Shown: positions 10,949 through 21,584 of the stretch, in pieces | Position numbering within the stretch: the stretch's first letter is position 1 | Layout of the letters: each line of letters begins with the position of its first letter | DNA from: Pleurotus djamor | Taxonomy: Eukaryota > Basidiomycota > Agaricomycetes > Agaricales > Pleurotaceae | DNA length: 27,780 nucleotides | Assembly (NCBI GenBank): GCA_029747585.1 | Contig: JAPEVF010000608.1 | Span: 1-27,780, forward strand | Direction of reading: 5' to 3' | The notes under the pieces: generated by a model | Database searches by the model: none | What the model was told of the DNA's origin: nothing | The model's input: only the letters and a program-made list of their open reading frames with translations | Made by a program: the position numbers and the translations under genes

Positions 10949-11570
10949 AACGGGGTCAAAGTAGCGAAGCAGCGGCGGGAGTAAACGGCGGGGACGACGT
11001 TCGACGAGTGGACGGATACGAAAGCGCGAAGCTGTGATTCAAAGAGGGTATTTCGAGGTAGCAGGGGTAGAGTGGGTGAGGCAGAAGGAGAGGTCGTCTG
11101 CAATACTTATTGAAACCGGCACACCGGATTGTGGATCTCGATACTTGCGATGAAAAAAAAAAGTCGTTCGACTTTCCCTGGTGATAGGGAATGCCCGAGC
11201 TTCGGCTGTAGAAGAAAAAGTCAATGGATACGAATTGGAGCCGGACGACTTGAACCTGCGTAGTGATCCTTCATTACATCAACCTCCATATCGTGAGGCG
11301 GCACCTAGGCACTCAGCACGATCGACCGGCAACTCAAGCACTAACTCGGGTCGGGCGGTGCATCCGTTGGTTTTATTGGATATAAGGAGGAATACGGTGA
11401 ACAAATTAGTGCCTGTCTTTAACACCACACCGAACAGAACAATCACGATTAGAAGCAACCGCCGGGATTCATATGGACCCCTTGATCGGCTACCAGACCG
11501 GTCAATTGCGAGCGTTGAGGAGCATCCATGCACGGATCCGCTGACGGATTGTTATTTTGTTAGCCTGGGT
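10949..11570. other. Gap between the two minus-strand cargo genes
   Basis: Contains the promoter side of the 10948 start codon and the 3' flank of the gene ending at 11571. A poly(A) signal for the latter (AATAAA on the minus strand) is at 11372-11377. Open frames on both strands here lack family features. A weak tRNA-like fold at 11236-11305 was examined and rejected. Confidence 0.6.
11372..11377 (-). terminator. AATAAA polyadenylation signal
   Basis: Reads AATAAA on the minus strand (tttatt on plus), about 195 bases after the stop codon of the 11571-12324 gene. Fungal signals are loose, so this is only supporting evidence. Confidence 0.4.
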
Positions 11571-12324
11571 TCAAGAGAGAAGAAGGGCTCTACGAACACT
11601 ATGGACATCATCAAGACTGCGTTCCATGCCGCCATACTCCTGGCTGAGCTCGATGATCTCAAACGCGGCGTCTCTCTCGGCGTGAAACCTGGTATATTCG
11701 GTCCCAGCGACCCAGAGACGCGAGTAGACGGTCATAATGAGCCTGACGGCATCCACACGTCGACGGGATTCGTTACTATCCAGGTCAACATTGCGTGGGG
11801 TCTCAGCCTCCGTATGGCCAAAGGGGTTGACGCTGACATTCTCTGAGGATGGGACATCTTCTCCGTCATCACCGACGGCGACAGCGCCTAAGGAAGACGC
11901 AGGATCAGGTTAACGTGTGGACTGCGTTTGAGAAATGTGGAAATGAACCTGGGTTGATACAAGTAGTTCTGGCTTCGGGGTTACATTCCCGCTCTTCAGC
12001 ATCGTCCAAAGCAGTGGCCCAAGCTTCTAAGTCGCTCTTTCAGCAGGGCTCCGTCAGCGAAAGGAGAGTTTAGCGCACGTACCTTCCGGGTCGACAAAAT
12101 CTGAGTTTTCGGCGGCCTGAAACCATTCAAAGAGCTCCTGGAAAGGATCATAGGCGGGTTCCGAAGGGCAGTTCATGTGGTCGAGACGACTGGCTAATGG
12201 TGAGCAGGTTGGGATAGTGAAGGAAGTGAACGCAGTACTTCGCCTGTCTGACGGGGGCGTCCAAGTTTCTCCCGATGAAAACCGCAGGAAAGCGAAGTCG
12301 GAGATCCCCCGGGTAGATTTGCAT
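11571..12324 (-). CDS. Small 195-aa protein of unknown function, KDZ cargo
   Basis: Four exons in phase, in transcript order: 12324-12239, 12189-12083, 12026-11949, 11887-11571; introns 49, 56 and 61 bp. The protein starts MQIYPGDLRLRFPAVFIGRN and ends RALLLS. It is acidic in the middle (FQELFEWFQAAENSDFVDPE) and has a charged helical C-terminal half (YTRFHAERDAAFEIIEL). There is no membrane segment and no recognised domain. An alternative upstream ATG at 12329 in another frame avoids the first intron but gives a less protein-like N-terminus. Further 5' exons between 12500 and 12890 cannot be excluded. It is transcribed in the same direction as the acidic-protein gene, upstream of it. The intact phase across three introns argues for a real gene. 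Confidence 0.6.
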
Positions 12325-13330
12325 TTCATCAGGGTGAGATATTGCAGGAGATACAAGAAAAATTCCAGAAAACTAAAAAAAATAAAAGTGTGCCGATCGT
12401 TCTGACCAACCGGACCCTTTAAAAAAAAAGCGCAATGGGGCGGGTGCTATGGACTGGAAGCAGCTCCGTTCTCAGATTCTGACGGTCTTGATTTGGAAGC
12501 CGAGTGAGCTAACACTATATGGGAAAGGATTCGAAAAAAAGGTACCTTGTGGGTTGGGGCGCTGAAGCCAGTTCTTCCGTGGCAGCGGATTCTCTCCAGA
12601 CGTATGGCGGACGCTGGTAACCAGACAACAGCCCATCCAAACCAGGCTCAGGTTGACTCAGCCAACGTATCTCCTGCCGTTTCAAGGTGGCGCGGACTTG
12701 GCTGCTCAGAACGCGAGGAGAAGGGTCTCCCGGAGAACAAGGCGGAAACAAAGCCATCAAANTCATGTCCCGACAGTAGGGGGGGCAGTACAGGGGTGAC
12801 AGAAGCGTTGGCGCCGACGCTCGAGGATGCTGAAAAGGAAAGGGTAAGCCGAGGACTAGCGAAACGGTGAAACAGTGGCGGGCACTCAACGGGATGCCAC
12901 AGTCGGGGTTAAATGAGGCGAACTCGTTTGCGAGAACAAGCCCTGGTTGGAAAGAGCATCTTGTATCATGATAGAAGGGCTCAAATGGTAATAATCAGGC
13001 GTGTTTTGAGAACACATATTGCATAAGCAGGCAAAAGGCGGCAGAAACGCGACGGGGAGGAGGTTCAATCGGGCTGCGTCATGGGAGCGTGTGAAATCAA
13101 CACGATCACGTGGTTTTTTTTTTTCCATGTCTACCCGGCGNATCGGCAGACGCCCTTTCTTTCCCAACCACCACCTCACCTGCACCTTTGGCCATTTGTT
13201 GGCACGTTTCCCCCCCNTTTTATGTTTNGTGAACCCACCTTTTTTTTTATCATNTTATTTCTTTGCATTCTTCTCGTATTTATACGCTTCTTCTGGTGCA
13301 TGGTGCGCGTGGTGGTTCGCTGGAGCTTGG
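12325..13330. other. Non-coding stretch upstream of the 195-aa gene
   Basis: No supported gene. Minus-strand open frames at 12515-12889 could be 5' exons but have no recognisable features. A CACGTG box sits at 13107-13112. Long T and C homopolymers and several Ns (12762, 13141, 13217, 13228, 13254) make reading unreliable. Confidence 0.5.
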
Positions 13331-13660
13331 GGTTATAAACTGGACGCGCGTATTGCGCGTTCAGCGGGACTCAGACACAAGGTCTGTTTCCAGCCACCTG
13401 ATCCATGCTGATGGGCTTTTGGTTATAAACTGGACGCGGATGTTGCGCGTTCAGAGGGACTCAGACAAGTGGTCTGTTTCCAGCCAATCGTCCGGGCTCT
13501 TCTGATGGGCTAGGGGTTAAAAACTGGGCGCGTATACTGCGCGTTCAGCGGGACTCAGACAAAAGGTCTGTTTCCATCCCCGGCTCAACCTCAACGGTTA
13601 AAAACTGGGAACGATCATTTCGTTGTCAGCGGGACTTGAACAAAAGGTTCATTTCCAGCC
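13331..13660 (+). repeat. Four tandem structured repeats with covarying hairpins
   Basis: Units begin GGTTATAAACTGG (13331, 13421) or GGTTAAAAACTGG (13515, 13596), with periods 90, 94 and 81 bp. Each holds about 57 conserved bases: an outer CTGG...CCAG pairing (CCAT in unit 3), a first hairpin, an 11-nt linker TCAGCGGGACT (one change, in unit 2), and a second hairpin of 5 bp with a 5-nt loop. In unit 1 the stems are ACGCGC/GCGCGT (13344-13349 and 13355-13360) and CAGAC/GTCTG (13372-13376 and 13382-13386). In unit 4 they become AACGA/TCGTT (13610-13614 and 13620-13624) and TGAAC/GTTCA (13637-13641 and 13647-13651). Six base pairs have thus changed on both sides. This points to selection on a folded RNA or DNA hairpin. 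Confidence 0.9.
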
Positions 13661-14402
13661 TTTGATTTGACGATGGTATCCGGGCCTACCGACAACGCTG
13701 CCCCTCCCTCCTTGAAAGGCGATTTTCTTCGCCGTTCAAGGGTGTCTTCTCTGCCTCTGTTGCTTGTGTCATTCAGGTTGAATCGGTTGATGGTCAAGGC
13801 AAGTTTAACCCCCAAAGATTGGAGCGGCACTGACTCCCCGATCCTCCCCCTAGGAATGTCGCTCGACCCCGCCTGCATTCGTCGCCTCCGCTTGACGGCC
13901 GGTGGCTGGACTAGACTAGGTGATCATCAGTCCCCCNGTTCCATCCCCGTCTCAGTTCTCTTCTAGGTTAGCCCCATCCCCTTCGATAAAGCGGGTACCA
14001 AACTCCTCATTGGGAACACCGTGAGTCAACACACCCTCCTTCCCCCCNGCGCTGATGCTTTGTTTCAGATCTTGATTCAGTAGTAGCATTTTTTNAAGTA
14101 GACGGGGACGAAACCTGACTTCTGCATGGCCTGGCGCCGGGCTGTGCAGGGGAAGGGCGGAGTCTTCTACGTAGTTTTCTTCTTCATCCGCCTCAATGGT
14201 TTCGACGAGCCACCCTCGACCCTCGATCCCTCAAGACGCGCAAGTCTTTGCACCAACCAAGATCACCCCCTATGGGCCCCTATTTTTTTGTCCCCGAGAA
14301 AAGTCACGTGTTCGTGAGATACGATTTGTAATACCACTATTTATAAATAAACGTCTGTCGCCCATCGCCCCCATCTCATCGATCGCAAACGCCTCGCCAA
14401 CC
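13661..14402. other. Non-coding stretch and upstream region of the PHD-protein gene
   Basis: Pyrimidine-rich with Ns at 13937, 14048 and 14095; no gene recognised. Its right end carries the CACGTG box (14305-14310) and a TATA-like atttataaataa (about 14339-14350) ahead of the ATG at 14403. Confidence 0.6.
14305..14350 (+). promoter_or_regulatory. E-box (CACGTG) and TATA-like element of the PHD-protein gene
   Basis: CACGTG at 14305-14310 lies 98 bp before the start codon, and atttataaataa about 55-65 bp before it. The same CACGTG box precedes two other genes of the element. Confidence 0.55.
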
Positions 14403-16141
14403 ATGGCACGAACGAAAGTCCAACCAGCACACAAAAGTACGGACGGCGAAGCCCCCCATATACCGATCGGTGAATCGGTGAAAAACCCACGCCCCAGGAA
14501 GGCTGCTCCCAAGAAACGCGTCGCGAGGACCGGGGAGAAATCCTCCCCCATCGAATGGTTTTGTCCATCCGTACCATACGTTGCGGACCAATCGGTACGC
14601 TCATCATCCCATCGATCTCATTGATCTCGACGTTTCTCACCATTTTAGCTCTGCTCGGGCTGTCACAACGGCGGCGACTTGATCTACTGCGACGAATGTG
14701 ACCTGGCCGTATGCTACTCGCTCCCAGAGGACGTTCCCAGAAAAGGCTGTATGGTTATCGTATCCGACGAAGTGGAACCTTTGAGGTTCATTTGCCCCAG
14801 GTGCCACGTCGATACCACCAGGACCCAGGTGGGCGGCTTTGACCAGCGCGGGGTCCCATACCACGTAAGGCTTCCTCCCCCGTTACTTTCTTGAGGTTTA
14901 CGGGGTAATTTGACAGGGATTTTACACCGACGACGGTCCCCTCATAGGTTTCTTACTGGACGTCCGCCACTCGATGCTCGAGTTTTTTCCCCGACTGAAC
15001 ACAAGCACGACTTTGCTCCTACAGATCGCCCTTGAGGGCTGCGAGCACACCAACGAGCCCTTCTCCGATACGTACCACCAGATGTTTGGATACTTCGGAC
15101 GTGACAAGGGCCAACTGAAGGCTGCCAGCATCACTTTTGATCTGGCTCACGACGGGGGTGGATACGAAGCTTTGCTTTCTGAGGCGATCAGGCTGATCTC
15201 TGAGTAAGTCATCCGTCTCCCTCCCAACCAACCGGTCCCATTCATTATACATCAGGCCTGGCGTAGAGCGCGTCATGATATTCTTCGTGGCGCATAATTC
15301 CACCGGCGGCTGCATCCAATACTCACCCGTTGTCAAAGATGAAAAGGGGGTCGTCCTCGATCCCGGCGCAAGTGACGAGCCAAAGAGGGTAAGCGTCGGT
15401 CCATCCCATAAGTAGAGGATGCTTCTGAGATCATTAGGTGCTCGACCGCGTCTTTCCCGAGCGCCTCTTGAGTGCCTTGAAGAAGATCACCAGAACTACC
15501 TTGTTTTTCTTTGTCTGCCAAGGCGCCGACGGCCATCCTCAGACTCGATCTTGGATGCTTGACACGGTTAAAGGGTGCGTTTTTAGCCCCCGGAGAAATA
15601 CCGTCGAACTAAAGACCTTTCAAGTGGATATATCCGGGAGATCCTGTCTTTTGATGCACCATCTCTCCAGCCTGACTGGGCGAGGGGTTTCGTCAGCCAT
15701 TACGGACGGAGGTTTTACCTTGAAGGCGCGCGCTTCCCACAGCTCCTTCCCGACGTCTTGCTCGCGAGCCCCCGCCTGGGACCGTCTACCGACGTATTCC
15801 TCTTCGCAGTTGATCCTCTCGACGTGACCAAGATTCTCCGCCGGCGTTACTACTGGGCTCAAGCGCGATGTGCTCCGTACGGCGTGAGGCTCCCCGTCCG
15901 CTGCCCCGACTGTTACTGCATGCAGACGTTGCGTATATCCGTCGCGGAGCAATGCCCGGTCAAGCTCCTTTCCACTTGCAAGTATCGCAGAGCTCCTGGA
16001 CCTGACAGCGCCCTCCCGATCCCCTGCGAGCACCGCATCCTCGACAATCCTCCCCCCAATCGTTCGCGTGGTGGCGAAGGAAGAATGGGTGAATGGTTTT
16101 TTGTCGAATATGTCCCTGCTGTTGAAGATGTAACCGCATGA
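14403..16141 (+). CDS. PHD-finger protein with possible caspase-like domain, KDZ cargo
   Basis: Six exons in phase: 14403-14594, 14649-14864, 14917-15203, 15256-15388, 15438-15574, 15625-16141; introns 49-54 bp; 493 aa. The ATG has a good context (ccaaccATGG). Residues 1-64 are basic. Residues 66-125 form a PHD-type zinc finger (C66-x2-C69, C78-x2-C81, C86, then CPRC), lacking the usual His and one Cys. From about 137 there is an alpha/beta domain: strand (TLLLQIAL), strand (ASITFDLAH), helix (YEALLSEAIRLI), strand ending in His (IFFVAHNSTGG, H245), helix, then strand ending in Cys (LFFFVCQGADG, C303). This order with a His and a Cys 58 residues apart is that of caspase/metacaspase folds; the assignment is my inference and neither residue is proven catalytic. 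The C-terminus has CPDC and further cysteines. I remember similar proteins beside KDZ transposases, without known function. Confidence 0.75.
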
Positions 16142-16234
16142 TTCACGTTTGTTAGCTGCATCCTGGCCTCCGTGCCCCACCCCGCCTCTTTTTCCCCCAT
16201 GTATTCACTCCTATTACCCCTATTGAGATACAAT

Positions 16235-16240
16235 CACGTG
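16235..16240 (+). promoter_or_regulatory. E-box (CACGTG) upstream of the TET/JBP gene
   Basis: Lies 75 bp before the ATG at 16310, inside the 168-bp gap after the PHD-protein gene; same motif as at 14305 and 21585. Confidence 0.5.
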
Positions 16241-16309
16241 ACACGCCGTGTGAAAAAGAAAACAAAATTTTTTTGAAGGAAAAAAGACGCGCGTCCTCCC
16301 GAACCACCG

Positions 16310-17557
16310 ATGCCTCCGGAGCGGAGCCCTCGCAAGCAGCGCCGTGTCAAGAACCAGTCCTCTTACTACACTGAGCATGACATCATAAAGCGATTGCGAA
16401 AGAATATATTCTTTGGGGGCCAAGAGTACGTGTTTTTGATGCCTCTGCGGCAGTTTCGCTCAGATCACCCCCAGGCGCGTGCCTCCCTCATGGTGTGACG
16501 TTGACTTGCAGAGGATAGCATCCGTCATCGCCGCCGCCTGCGCAAATACGGGTGAGAAAACGTAACTATTCCTGGAACGCAGCCGCTGATGCCTATCCCA
16601 GTCAAGCTACCTGCGTCAATGGAAACCCTATCACTCGCCTCGCCCAAAAGGAGGACCAAACTTCTGTCATCAGTTTGCGTTGGGGAGGTTGATTCCCCGA
16701 CAAGGTTGGTGTCTTCCAATGGGTATCCTGTGCTCTACGTCCTCCCTGGTATCTATGGTCACAAGAGCCAAGTGAGATACTTCATGAATGGAGCGCTAGT
16801 CCTTGTTAACGCACATCCACAGATGGATCTGGCAGACGCTAGCATTGCCCTCTCCCCCATACTGGGAACCGGTGACGGGTGGAGGGATGGTCAGCGCTTT
16901 GTCCTTGAGAAGCCGGGTGACATCTACCCACACGGCTGCGAGAATTTTTCTGCCGCTTGGTTTGCCACCGGACAGCACGTGGGTCACCCCCTCCGTCTAT
17001 TTCTTATCTCATCTTGTTGTTAGAAAAAACCCGACCCTCCGAAACCATCGACGAGCCTGCGAAAAACTAAGGTGCATAAAGAGGCGGCCGAGAAATGGCT
17101 CCGGTCCTCCGTCGTGGGTCACCGAACAGCGAACATCATCATAGGCATTCTTCATCATGAATCCTACTTGCACGCAGTGCGCGATCGGAACGCTCTTCGG
17201 GACTCGTCCGATAAGGAAACCGCCAAGTGGGCAAGGCTATGGACCTCTGTTTTCACGGCAATATCGGTTATAGGTAACAGATATTGTGACGAGCACACTG
17301 ATAGTAAGGGGGACTTAGCCCAATTTGATATTCTCTTGAACACAGGCACCGCAAGGAACGAGCTTTTGCTCTCGCAGCTAAAGGCCCGGATCCAATACGA
17401 CCCTGGCACCGCTGTCGTCTTCTCCGGACGACTCTTCCTACACGAGGTTCCCCCGTGGTGTGTTGGAGAAAGGGTTGGGCATGCGTACTTCATGCGGAAG
17501 GAGGTTCAAATACGGTATAATAGGCGTGCCGTTTCTTATCCTAAACCCATCCAGTAA
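16310..17557 (+). CDS. TET/JBP-family 2-oxoglutarate/Fe(II) DNA dioxygenase
   Basis: Four exons in phase: 16310-16425, 16514-16551, 16602-16978, 17024-17557; 354 aa. The C-terminal half is a double-stranded beta-helix dioxygenase of the fungal TET/JBP type. The iron-binding HxD is H268-T-D270 in NRYCDEHTDSKG; then FDILLNTGTA, YDPGTAVVFSGRLFLHE with the distal iron-binding His (H317), and GERVGHAYFMRKEV with the Arg expected to bind 2-oxoglutarate (R327). TET/JBP enzymes oxidise 5-methylcytosine or thymine in DNA; which base this one uses is not visible. Basidiomycete KDZ elements are known to carry such genes, often in many copies. All key residues are present, so it may be active. The first two splice sites are less certain than the rest. 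It lies 48 bp before the transposase start codon on the same strand. Confidence 0.88.
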
Positions 17558-17605
17558 CAGAGCCCAATACACGGGCGTTTCTCGCTGCCTCTCCTCTTCT
17601 TCCCC

Positions 17606-20600
17606 ATGGCTAAACAAACAGGCGTTTTCCGTCCAAAGGAGAAGAAAGGTGGCGTGAAAGAAGTCTTATACAAGAGTTATGACTCTGGGCGACGTCTAAA
17701 AGTGGTGAATCACCCGAAGACTGCCGCTCCACGTCCCACTGAGCGCGGTAGAAGTCCTCTTCCATCGACCCCAAGCGGAGGGGGTCCATCACAGATTTTT
17801 GGCGAGACCTACTTGTTAGTTCCCCAGGATATTGAAAACTTGAACGCAGATATGAGGGAAGATTACTTTCCTCCTCCTGATCCGTTGCTCCCAAACCGGC
17901 GATTCAATCGAAATGTAAGTGTGACGTTTGCTCTGATCTGGTCGAATTGAACTAAACTTATGGTCAGACCCCTGCAGAATACCTCAGAGCATGGCTGGGC
18001 CGTCGTTCCCAAGACTTGAAGCTGCTTCTGTCTTTGGAATCCCTGTCCGGTGAAGATTGCGCCCATTGTGATTCTAGCAAAGTCGAACTATTCCGTTGCG
18101 TCGACTGTCTTGGGGGAGAAATGCTCTGCTCGGGGTGCTGCCTTCAAAGGCACTCAAGAAACCCATTCCACCGTATCCAGCGGTGGTCTGCGGACGGTGT
18201 TTTCACCAAGACTTCGCTCAAAGAGCTAGGTCTTATCGTCAAGTTGGGACATGGCGGGAAGAATTGCCCCAGGCGAGAAAAAGTTGTGCCTATCTTCAGC
18301 AATGGTGGGTTTTTGATTTTATCCCAGGGCGTCAGGTCTGACGGTGGGCACCGCTCAGTGCAAAAACAGCTCGTCATCGTCCATACCACTGGGGTCCACC
18401 TCTGTACCGTCGAGTGGTGCGCGTGCCTCAGCGCTGAAGGTCATTACGAACAGTTGATGAAATCGCGGCTCTTCCCTGCGACGATCGAGTCGCCTTCAAC
18501 GGCCTTCACTTTTGAGCTCCTTGAAGAGCTTCACCTACAACGTGTCGAATGCAAATCGTCGTCGTCGGCTTTTTACAGCTTGCTGAGGCGTCGAACTAGC
18601 CCAGACGGCCTTGACGACGTACCGGTGAGTCTCCCATCGTGTCTTCCCTCCTCTTATGATGCTCAACGTTGTCTAGGATAGGGAGAGGGAGATGGAGCGT
18701 GTTTCCCGATGCTTCAGGGATTTACAGGCTCGAATGGCGTCAGGCATCTTCAACGAGACCAAGGTTTTCCCCGGCGTGCTAGCTCTGTTTTGCCCCGCTT
18801 GTCCCCAGCCCGGCAGGAACATAACTCCACGGACCCATACGCCTGACGATCCCGATTGGATGCTTGTTCCAATCCTCTGTGCCGATGGAAACTTCAAGTT
18901 TGATCATCTTCGCCTGAAGTCGTCACCAAACGAAGTCCTTCTACGTGACGGGCTGGCTTACCTCGTTACCTCATCGACCTACGAAACACACCTCGAAGCC
19001 ACCCATGAGAAGCAACATCGTTCAACTTGCGCGAACCACAAGGCCGTGAATCTCTCCGGTCGGTCTTCCAAGGCTCACCTAGACATGACGGGTATCGGTG
19101 CTCTTTCTTGCGCAAGGCACGGCTTTTTTTGTTCCTCACTCGGTGGTAAACTTCAAAAAGGGTGAACAGTAAGTCAGTCTCTGAGACTACCTTTCTTTGT
19201 ACTAACATCGCGTTTACAGGCAAAAAAACATGGACTTCGCCGTGTCTGAATCGCTGAAATTCTTTGAAAACATGCGGGGCCCTAACGACCTGCAGGTCCC
19301 GGGATTTCTTCTGTGTTATGACGTCATGTGTCAGTACGGGGTCCATCTTGAAGAGCGGCTGGACGATGGGTTCTACTTGTCAAAGCCCAAGTTCCCTATT
19401 GGCAAAGCTGTCGGCAAGTTTCACCTCGGAGCCCACGTTGACGGCTGTTACTGTCTGTACAGTCTCAATTTTATTCGAGGTGCGGGCCAAACTGACAGCG
19501 AGAGGATTGAATCCCTCTGGGCGCAACTAAACAAAATCGCGGGGCCTACTAGGCCCATGACCCTAGCTCATCGACAGGAAATCATCGACGACTGCATCGC
19601 CGACTCGAACTGGAAGAAGCTCCTGGGCTTGCGTGGGTGATATCTCTGCTTCTTTCTGCAATTTCATTCTTTCAACCTCATTTCCTCTAGCACAATTTTT
19701 GGTTAAAAAANTGGCTGAACGCTAAGAAAATGCACGTGGTCATGGAATCTGCACTGTCGGAGCTCAGATGTAGGATTGGGGAGAAGGAGCTAGCCGCTTG
19801 GGATGAAGCAGTCGAGGAAGCTTACTCATGCCGCGGCAATAGCTTGCTGATTTTTGATCGCAAGGAGGGACCTGGTGCGTCTCTGCGTCCTCGCGCCCTT
19901 CCTTGCTTCCTTGACTGACGCCTGGTTTTGTAGTGAAAACTGTCCGAAAAGTTCAGTTGGAAATTTCCGAGGAGGAGGGAAATGCCGCGTCCATCGTCGG
20001 TGGGGCAGATCACGTTGCAGAGGGTCTATCCATACAAGACGCCCAGTAAGTTCCCTTTCAAAAGCAACAATACGCGTCCTGAACCCCAGCGTAGATGTGT
20101 CCTCAAAGCCAAGATTGCCTCGCTGGGAGAAGGCCTTACGCCCTCACAAAAATTGGACATCTCGCGGCGACGCAATCGGTTGGGTATCCGCGTACGAAAA
20201 TTCAATGCAAGGGCCGTGAAGATGATGGGCAATGAAGATTCTGTTGACCTTGTTGAGACTGACGGTGATGCAACGGGGGAGTTGAATGTCACGGACGAAG
20301 AACGCGACGATGACGACGAAGACTGGGCCGATGCACTTGAGGCCGGTCAAAACGAGCAAGAAGCGCTGGAGGTTGAAGGCACGGAGGACGACGAAGATGA
20401 AGAGCTCGCGGAAGATACTAACGCCGAGTTTCCAGAAGATTCAAGGCTCTTCCTGCCCTCATCGTTCTCTTTACCAGACAGGAAGAATATGGGAATGGTG
20501 GACTTAGCGGAGAAAGAGCTCAGGCTTCGGTTGGCTCAGGTCGATGAAATTCTTCAAAGCCTCCGCGTCGCTCTTGGAGAAAAGTCCCTCCGTTTCAGAA

Positions 20601-21260
20601 AACAAGTGCGACAAAACCGTGCCCAAAAGGATGTCACCCGCGCCTGGGCTGGGGTGCGATCCTACGAAGCCCGGGCCAACCTGCAGGTTGACAAATACGA
20701 GCAGGCGCTGCGGTGCATATCAAGCCTGAGTCCCGAGGAGGGTGCGAAGTGGGAAAAGATCGACCGTTCAAAACATCTGCAGATGAAGGGCGACGTCGAG
20801 CACGCGAATAGGTACGGTCAACAAAATCACACGTTGCCTTGGTTCTGGAGGACTGGCCCAAACATCTCAGCCGAAACGGAAGATAGCCCTCAGTTATTGG
20901 AGTGTGAGTGAGATGGGCCGGACCGTTGAACGAACTGTTTCGCTAATGATTATTACAGATTATCGTATCAACTACGTCAGAGCCAAGGCTAGGGTTGACC
21001 GTTGGTCAGAGGAGGTTTGCTTACTGGAGAAGGAGATGAACCGGACGGTAGAGTCGTTTTTGTACGATGCTTCGCGGTGGGCACATATGGCGGACGATCA
21101 GTCCCTTTCCCCTGGTGGTCGAGCCTTCTGTCTGAAGAAGGCGCATACTTGGACGACTAGGGCTAAGAAAACACAGGCTTTCTTCCATACCTACCAGCGG
21201 CTTCGACCCTCGCTCGTCTCTAGATCAGACAGCCCAACCCCGGCCGAGCGATCTGCCTAG
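17606..21260 (+). CDS. KDZ transposase with N-terminal CxC2-type zinc cluster
   Basis: Nine exons: 17606-17914, 17968-18304, 18359-18624, 18677-19168, 19220-19632, 19691-19874, 19934-20045, 20095-20903, 20959-21260; introns 49-59 bp. About 1073 aa if one T of the seven-T run 19124-19130 and the N at 19711 are treated as surplus. Residues about 134-171 hold a Cys/His cluster (C134-x2-C137, C147-x2-C150, C157-x2-C160, H165, H171) of the CxC2 type. The transposase core has the family landmarks ILCADGNFKFD (about 370), CARHGFFVPHSVVNFKKGE, LLCYDVMCQYG (about 500) and GQTDSERIESLW (about 560). D374, D501 and E562 are candidate DDE residues by position; I could not test them. An acidic stretch and a C-terminal coiled coil follow (ARARVDRW-like region at about 975-1000). 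It should catalyse cut-and-paste of this element with a 9-bp duplication. Confidence 0.92.
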
Positions 21261-21305
21261 TTTTCTTAGTTTGTTAGCGCCAAATTTTGTTATCCTTCTC
21301 GAGCT

Positions 21306-21541
21306 GTAGCTGACGCTGTTATCTTAGTCGTTTTTATCCGTCCAGCGGACACAGGTGAGTTTGAAACGGATATTTTCGCTTTGTTCGTAGCTGACGTTGT
21401 TTATCTTAGTCGTTTTTATCCGTCCAGCGGACACAGGTGAGTTTGTAACGGATATTTTCGCTTTGTTCGTAGCTGACGTTGTTATCTTAGTCGTTTTTAT
21501 CCGTCCAGCGGACACAGGTGAGTTTGCAACGGATATTTTCA
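21306..21541 (+). repeat. Three tandem 81-82-bp repeats downstream of the KDZ transposase
   Basis: Units begin gtagctgacg at 21306, 21387 and 21469 and are nearly identical; the third is cut after about 73 bases. Each holds atccgtccagcggac, combining CAGCGGAC with an inverted GTCC, the same motif as in the terminal repeats. The array sits between the transposase stop codon and the next gene's promoter. Confidence 0.9.
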
Positions 21542-21584
21542 CCACGCCCTTATTGGAAAGGGGCACTCTCCTTTCTTTCTGTAG

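Noticed and set aside
11236..11305. tRNA-like fold on the minus strand (GGTGCCG / CGGCTCC acceptor, TTCAAGT loop)
   Set aside because: Six of seven acceptor pairs form, but the T-stem pairs only 3 of 5, the anticodon stem has a mismatch with a wrong loop size, and the D-arm is poor. Probably chance or a very old relic.
11279..11533. Minus-strand frame with a hydrophobic membrane-like segment
   Set aside because: No splice link to the upstream gene, which already has a stop at 11571, and the putative poly(A) signal lies inside it.
11181..11846. 221-codon plus-strand open frame
   Set aside because: It overlaps the well-supported last exon of the minus-strand 195-aa gene, has no family features and no promoter; taken as a shadow frame.
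12515..12889. Minus-strand open frame as an independent gene
   Set aside because: Contains an N, has no recognisable domain and only a doubtful splice to downstream exons; kept only as a possible 5' extension.
13331..13660. CRISPR-like array
   Set aside because: Repeat units of 81-94 bp with diverged stems, no regular unique spacers, and a eukaryotic genome; it is a tandem structured repeat.
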